DNA of 24,252 nucleotides from a virus, in IMG/VR virus record IMGVR_UViG_3300008221_000029, positions 1-24,252 of that record; one strand, written 5' to 3'. Made by a program: the position numbers and the translations under genes. The notes beneath the pieces were generated by a model. That model searched no databases, had not been told where the DNA came from, and worked only from the letters and a program-made list of their open reading frames with translations. Positions 22,655 through 24,252 of this stretch are shown piece by piece (position 1 is the stretch's first letter; the number at the start of each line of letters is the position of its first letter).

Positions 22655-22680
22655 TTTGCTTGCTTGTCTATCCTATCTAG
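22576..22680. repeat. Hairpin element E1 (23-bp perfect arms) with conserved tail
   Basis: The arm at 22576-22598 is the exact inverse of 22629-22651, around a 30-nt loop that itself holds CCTCG TT CGAGG (22615-22626). It is followed by TTTGCTTGCTTGTC (22655-22668) and TATCCTATCTAG (22669-22680), the tail shared with E2 and E3 in slightly varied form. Unlike E2 and E3, the left arm does not begin with GACAAGCAAGCAA. The arms are also the 3' coding end of the nuclease gene. Confidence 0.85.
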
Positions 22681-22701
22681 AATCGCGGGTGCCTTCCCTG
22701 G

Positions 22702-22768
22702 GACAAGCAAGCAATTTAGCGAAGCGTCGTCCGAAGGACAAAATTGCTTGCTTGTCTGTTCTATCTAA
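22702..22768. repeat. Hairpin element E2 (16-bp perfect arms)
   Basis: GACAAGCAAGCAATTT (22702-22717) pairs perfectly with 22741-22756; the tail TGTTCTATCTAA follows (22757-22768). The 23-nt loop contains GCGAAGC (22719-22725), known as an exceptionally stable DNA mini-hairpin, and GTCC GAA GGAC (22729-22739). The left arm can also pair with the E1 tail (22656-22668), giving a competing hairpin. Confidence 0.85.
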
Positions 22769-22779
22769 ATAAAAAAATA

Positions 22780-22794
22780 GGCCCTGGTCCAGGG
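22780..22794 (-). terminator. Possible second (distal) terminator of the single-gene cassette
   Basis: CCCTG-GAC-CAGGG on the minus strand (22794-22782), followed after four bases by a run of seven T (22777-22771). The short stem makes it weak by itself, but the same two-terminator arrangement occurs after the neighbouring cassette. Confidence 0.4.
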
Positions 22795-22824
22795 GTGATA
22801 AAAACACAGCAATAGGTGAGGCAC

Positions 22825-22858
22825 AAAAAAAAGGGCAGCTCCGAAGAACTACCCTTTT
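22825..22858 (-). terminator. Rho-independent terminator of the gene at 22894-23163
   Basis: In the minus-strand RNA there is a 13-bp stem (22858-22846 with 22841-22829) closed by a C(UUCG)G tetraloop and followed by a U-run. Two positions are G-U pairs in this orientation but would be C-A mismatches on the other strand, which fixes the direction. Confidence 0.85.
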
Positions 22859-22893
22859 CCACCATAGGAGGGTGTTAGATATAGGCCATAATT

Positions 22894-23163
22894 TTAGCCC
22901 AGTTGATTGTTGATAATGGTCGGACCTGTCATGATACCTCGGTCCACTGTTGCAGTCTTGAGGCATTTGCCATCTACATAGAATCTGTATTCTCTCGAAC
23001 CATCTTCCAGCTTGCGGTGTGTTGTGTAGTGTTTGACAAACTCGAACGAGTTGTTTAGTCCTGTGCCGATACGGATCTCGACTTCTCCAGTCTCCCTGAC
23101 TCCGTATGATTTGTTTGCTTTGTAGATGCAACTTGTAACTATATTCCAAATTGGATAATTCAT
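22894..23163 (-). CDS. Small hypothetical protein carried as a single-gene cassette
   Basis: 89 aa, ATG 23163 with AGGAGA at 7 nt. It is basic and beta-rich (GEVEIRIGTGLNNSFEFVKHYTTHRKLEDGSREYRFYVDGKCLKTATVDRGIMTGPTIINNQLG), probably a compact beta protein. I recognise no family. It has its own promoter (23193-23221), its own terminators, and a hairpin element on each side, so it forms an independent moron-like module. Confidence 0.75.
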   Translation of the reverse strand: MNYPIWNIVTSCIYKANKSYGVRETGEVEIRIGTGLNNSFEFVKHYTTHRKLEDGSREYRFYVDGKCLKTATVDRGIMTGPTIINNQLG

Positions 23164-23192
23164 ATTTTCTCCTATTAGTGATGTAAAGAAAC

Positions 23193-23221
23193 ATTATAGG
23201 TTATCTCCCATAACATGTCTA
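23193..23221 (-). promoter_or_regulatory. Promoter of the single-gene cassette
   Basis: Minus strand TAGACA (23221-23216), 17 bp, perfect TATAAT (23198-23193). TATGGGA is in the spacer (23212-23206). The leader is about 22 nt with AGGAGA. Confidence 0.7.
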
Positions 23222-23229
23222 TCTATTCT

Positions 23230-23313
23230 TCAAGGGTCTTCGACCCTTGACAAGCAAGCAATCCAAGAATAAAGGCGAAGCCCTTGGATTGCTTGCTTGT
23301 CTGTTCTATCTAA
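23230..23313. repeat. Hairpin element E3 (19-bp perfect arms) with a small hairpin on its left
   Basis: GACAAGCAAGCAATCCAAG (23249-23267) pairs perfectly with 23283-23301. The loop contains GGC GAA GCC (23274-23282), and the tail TGTTCTATCTAA follows (23302-23313), identical to that of E2. To the left lies TCAAGGGTC TTC GACCCTTGA (23230-23250), a separate 9-bp hairpin next to the cassette promoter. Confidence 0.85.
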
Positions 23314-23315
23314 TT

Positions 23316-23342
23316 AAAAAGGACCCCTGGGATCTGGGATCC
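23316..23342 (-). terminator. Second (distal) terminator of the three-gene cassette
   Basis: Minus-strand GGATCCC (23342-23336) pairs with GGGGTCC (23327-23321), with one G-U pair, followed by five T. It is weaker than the terminator just upstream and possibly a backup. Confidence 0.5.
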
Positions 23343-23348
23343 GGGTAT

Positions 23349-23377
23349 AAAAAAAGGGGCAACTTTCGTCGCCCCTT
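23349..23377 (-). terminator. Rho-independent terminator of the three-gene cassette
   Basis: Minus-strand 10-bp stem (23377-23368 with 23363-23354) with a GAAA tetraloop, then a run of T (to 23349). One U-G pair in this direction would be an A-C mismatch in the other, so it serves the minus strand. Confidence 0.85.
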
Positions 23378-23392
23378 CTTCTTCCCTCTCGT

Positions 23393-23764
23393 TTAACTAA
23401 TTCTAAACCCTCCGCATTCCTTGGCAAAGTCTCTGAACTCTCTAACGTTCTCAACTGTAAAAGGATAATGAGGTTCGTCTTCTGCGTAATCTTTTGGGTT
23501 AGCAAGAGCAAAAGATGTTTCATACACTTTTGTCTCTCCGTTCAGCAGTTGTTCGCTTAGTACCTTAACAATTATTCTGCATTGTGCATCAGTTATTAAA
23601 AGTCCATCGTTGTAATGTCCGCTACTGTGTTCTTCCTCAGATATTATATCGTCACAAGTTTTGCAAACGTAATCCCAAAGAGGATGCCAATACCAAACAT
23701 TATTTCTGAAGTACGCACCTTTCTCTTTGTCCCTTGGGTTTTCTCCGTATACATCCATTCCCAT
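23393..23764 (-). CDS. MGMDVYG-type conserved phage protein, function unknown
   Basis: 123 aa, ATG 23764 with a strong GGGGAGG. The start MGMDVYGENPRDKEKGAYFRNNVWYWHPLWDYV is a block I recognise from hypothetical proteins of many marine and other phages. Further on come CKTCDDII, SSGHYNDGLLI and GFRIS. The CxxC and the His residues could bind a metal. No activity is known to me. It is the last gene of the three-gene cassette and follows the upstream stop by a TAATG overlap. Confidence 0.75.
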   Translation of the reverse strand: MGMDVYGENPRDKEKGAYFRNNVWYWHPLWDYVCKTCDDIISEEEHSSGHYNDGLLITDAQCRIIVKVLSEQLLNGETKVYETSFALANPKDYAEDEPHYPFTVENVREFRDFAKECGGFRIS

Positions 23765-23874
23765 TACAGTGCCTCCCCTTTTATCGTATCTCCAATTATT
23801 AATGATCTTACCAATTCTTCATCCTTAGACTTATTGATAATGTTATCAATAATCTTTTCTATTTCTTTTTCCAT
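23764..23874 (-). CDS. Very small charged peptide gene (36 aa)
   Basis: I read this gene directly: ATG 23874 to TAA 23764, with TAATG overlaps at both ends, and it contains the strong ribosome binding site of the next gene. MEKEIEKIIDNIINKSKDEELVRSLIIGDT... is a charged amphipathic helix. The frame is short, but the exact stop-start junctions on both sides support it. I recognise no family. Confidence 0.6.
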   Translation of the reverse strand: MEKEIEKIIDNIINKSKDEELVRSLIIGDTIKGEAL

Positions 23875-24059
23875 TACAGTACCCTCACAATGTCTTTGAC
23901 CCAAGTGCTCATCTCTGATCCTTTGACATCAATAAGTAAAACTTTCTTTAGTCCTCTGCCTTGCTTAATGCTTTCCATGGCAACAACACTTGTAGGAAAC
24001 CCTAACTGTTTTGTAATCAGCTTAGTTCCTTTCTTAATTGTTTCTAATTTATCAATCAT
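23874..24059 (-). CDS. Small basic hypothetical protein, first gene of the three-gene cassette
   Basis: 61 aa, ATG 24059 with AGGAGAAAG. MIDKLETIKKGTKLITKQLGFPTSVVAMESIKQGRGLKKVLLIDVKGSEMSTWVKDIVRVL is basic, with a helix then beta strands, and could be a small nucleic-acid- or enzyme-binding protein. I recognise no family. Confidence 0.7.
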   Translation of the reverse strand: MIDKLETIKKGTKLITKQLGFPTSVVAMESIKQGRGLKKVLLIDVKGSEMSTWVKDIVRVL

Positions 24060-24103
24060 ATCTTTCTCCTATTGGTTATTAAATGTGGTTAATCCACTAA
24101 CAT

Positions 24104-24132
24104 AGACTATCATACAAGTCCCATATACTCAA
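24104..24132 (-). promoter_or_regulatory. Promoter of the three-gene cassette
   Basis: Minus strand TTGAGT (24132-24127), 17 bp, TAGTCT (24109-24104), with TATGGGA (24125-24119) at the same spacer position as in the promoter at 22161-22189. TTGCTT-N16-TATGAT is an overlapping alternative. The leader is about 40 nt. Confidence 0.5.
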
Positions 24133-24164
24133 GCAAAATGTTGGCTCGCCTTCGGCTCGCCCAA

Positions 24165-24252
24165 GACAAGCAAGCAACTCATCACTATCTCTAAGTCAAG
24201 GTGGAAGTCTATAAGAAACTACCTTTACTTAGAATCAAAGATAGTGATGAGT
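24165..24252. repeat. Hairpin element E4, cut by the window end
   Basis: GACAAGCAAGCAA (24165-24177) leads into ACTCATCACTATCT (24177-24190), which is the exact inverse of the last 14 bases (24239-24252). Inside, CTAAGT (24191-24196) pairs with ACTTAG (24227-24232) and AAGGT (24198-24202) with ACCTT (24221-24225), leaving an 18-nt loop. By analogy with E2 and E3 the right arm should continue past the window. The segment before it (24143-24162) holds GGCTCGCC TTC GGCTCGCC. Confidence 0.8.

Noticed and set aside
22673-23194. 173-aa minus-strand frame across E2 and the single-gene cassette
   Set aside because: It runs through the terminators and hairpin elements and overlaps the well-started 89-aa gene in another frame.
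22655-24252. CRISPR array
   Set aside because: The repeats are long palindromes about 60 to 900 bp apart with genes between them; there are no regular spacers and no cas genes.
22576-24252. True integron attC sites
   Set aside because: The conserved ends do not match the RYYYAAC/GTTRRRY core and no integrase gene is visible; only the general architecture is similar.
22576-24252. Retron or reverse-transcriptase-based element
   Set aside because: Long hairpins suggested it, but no reverse transcriptase motif (YADD-like) is encoded anywhere in the window.

Overview
The window looks like part of an AT-rich tailed double-stranded DNA phage genome. I see a phage replication set, an ejection-type giant virion protein, a small terminase subunit and packed operons of tiny overlapping genes. 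There is no integrase, repressor, rRNA or tRNA. The style (a KKGG-containing large virion protein, secreted Asn/Thr-rich and nidogen-like proteins, a DUF3310 gene, an MGMDVYG protein) resembles uncultured marine phages of Gram-negative hosts, probably podovirus-like. The host cannot be named from sequence. Portal, major capsid, tail tube, large terminase and lysis genes were not recognised, so this is only part of a genome.

Layout. (1) 1-5659, minus strand: a replication operon read leftward, in transcription order a 99-aa protein, a 190-aa conserved protein, a putative ssDNA-binding protein, an archaeo-eukaryotic-type primase, a UvrD-like helicase and a family A DNA polymerase cut by the window edge. 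(2) 5700-14373, plus strand: a near-consensus promoter, a Snf2-type helicase, a small protein, two overlapping exported proteins (Asn/Thr repeats; nidogen-like with an acidic region), a membrane/coiled-coil protein and a 1075-aa putative ejection protein with a polyvalent-protein domain. (3) 14382-18753, plus strand: a small basic ORF, a C5-cytosine methyltransferase with an unusual target-recognition region, a candidate structured RNA, a terminator that contains a promoter, a DUF1289 protein, two unknown genes, a repeat-rich intergenic region and the small terminase. (4) 18754-22126, minus strand: 14 overlapping small genes, several with zinc-finger signatures. (5) 22226-24252: a VRR-NUC-like nuclease on the plus strand, then two minus-strand cassettes (one gene and three genes). 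Each cassette has its own promoter and tandem terminators, and the cassettes are separated by a family of long hairpin repeats with conserved ends and variable inner arms.

How it fits together. Primase, helicases, ssDNA-binding protein and polymerase would replicate the genome. The methyltransferase could protect it or mark it. The exported and ejection proteins are late virion components. The minus-strand small genes are typical of early host-takeover genes. The most unusual part is the right end. The cassette/hairpin array there looks like a modular device for gaining and losing genes, and a structure-specific-type nuclease gene is embedded in it. The repeat region upstream of the small terminase is a second candidate functional site, for packaging, replication origin or control.
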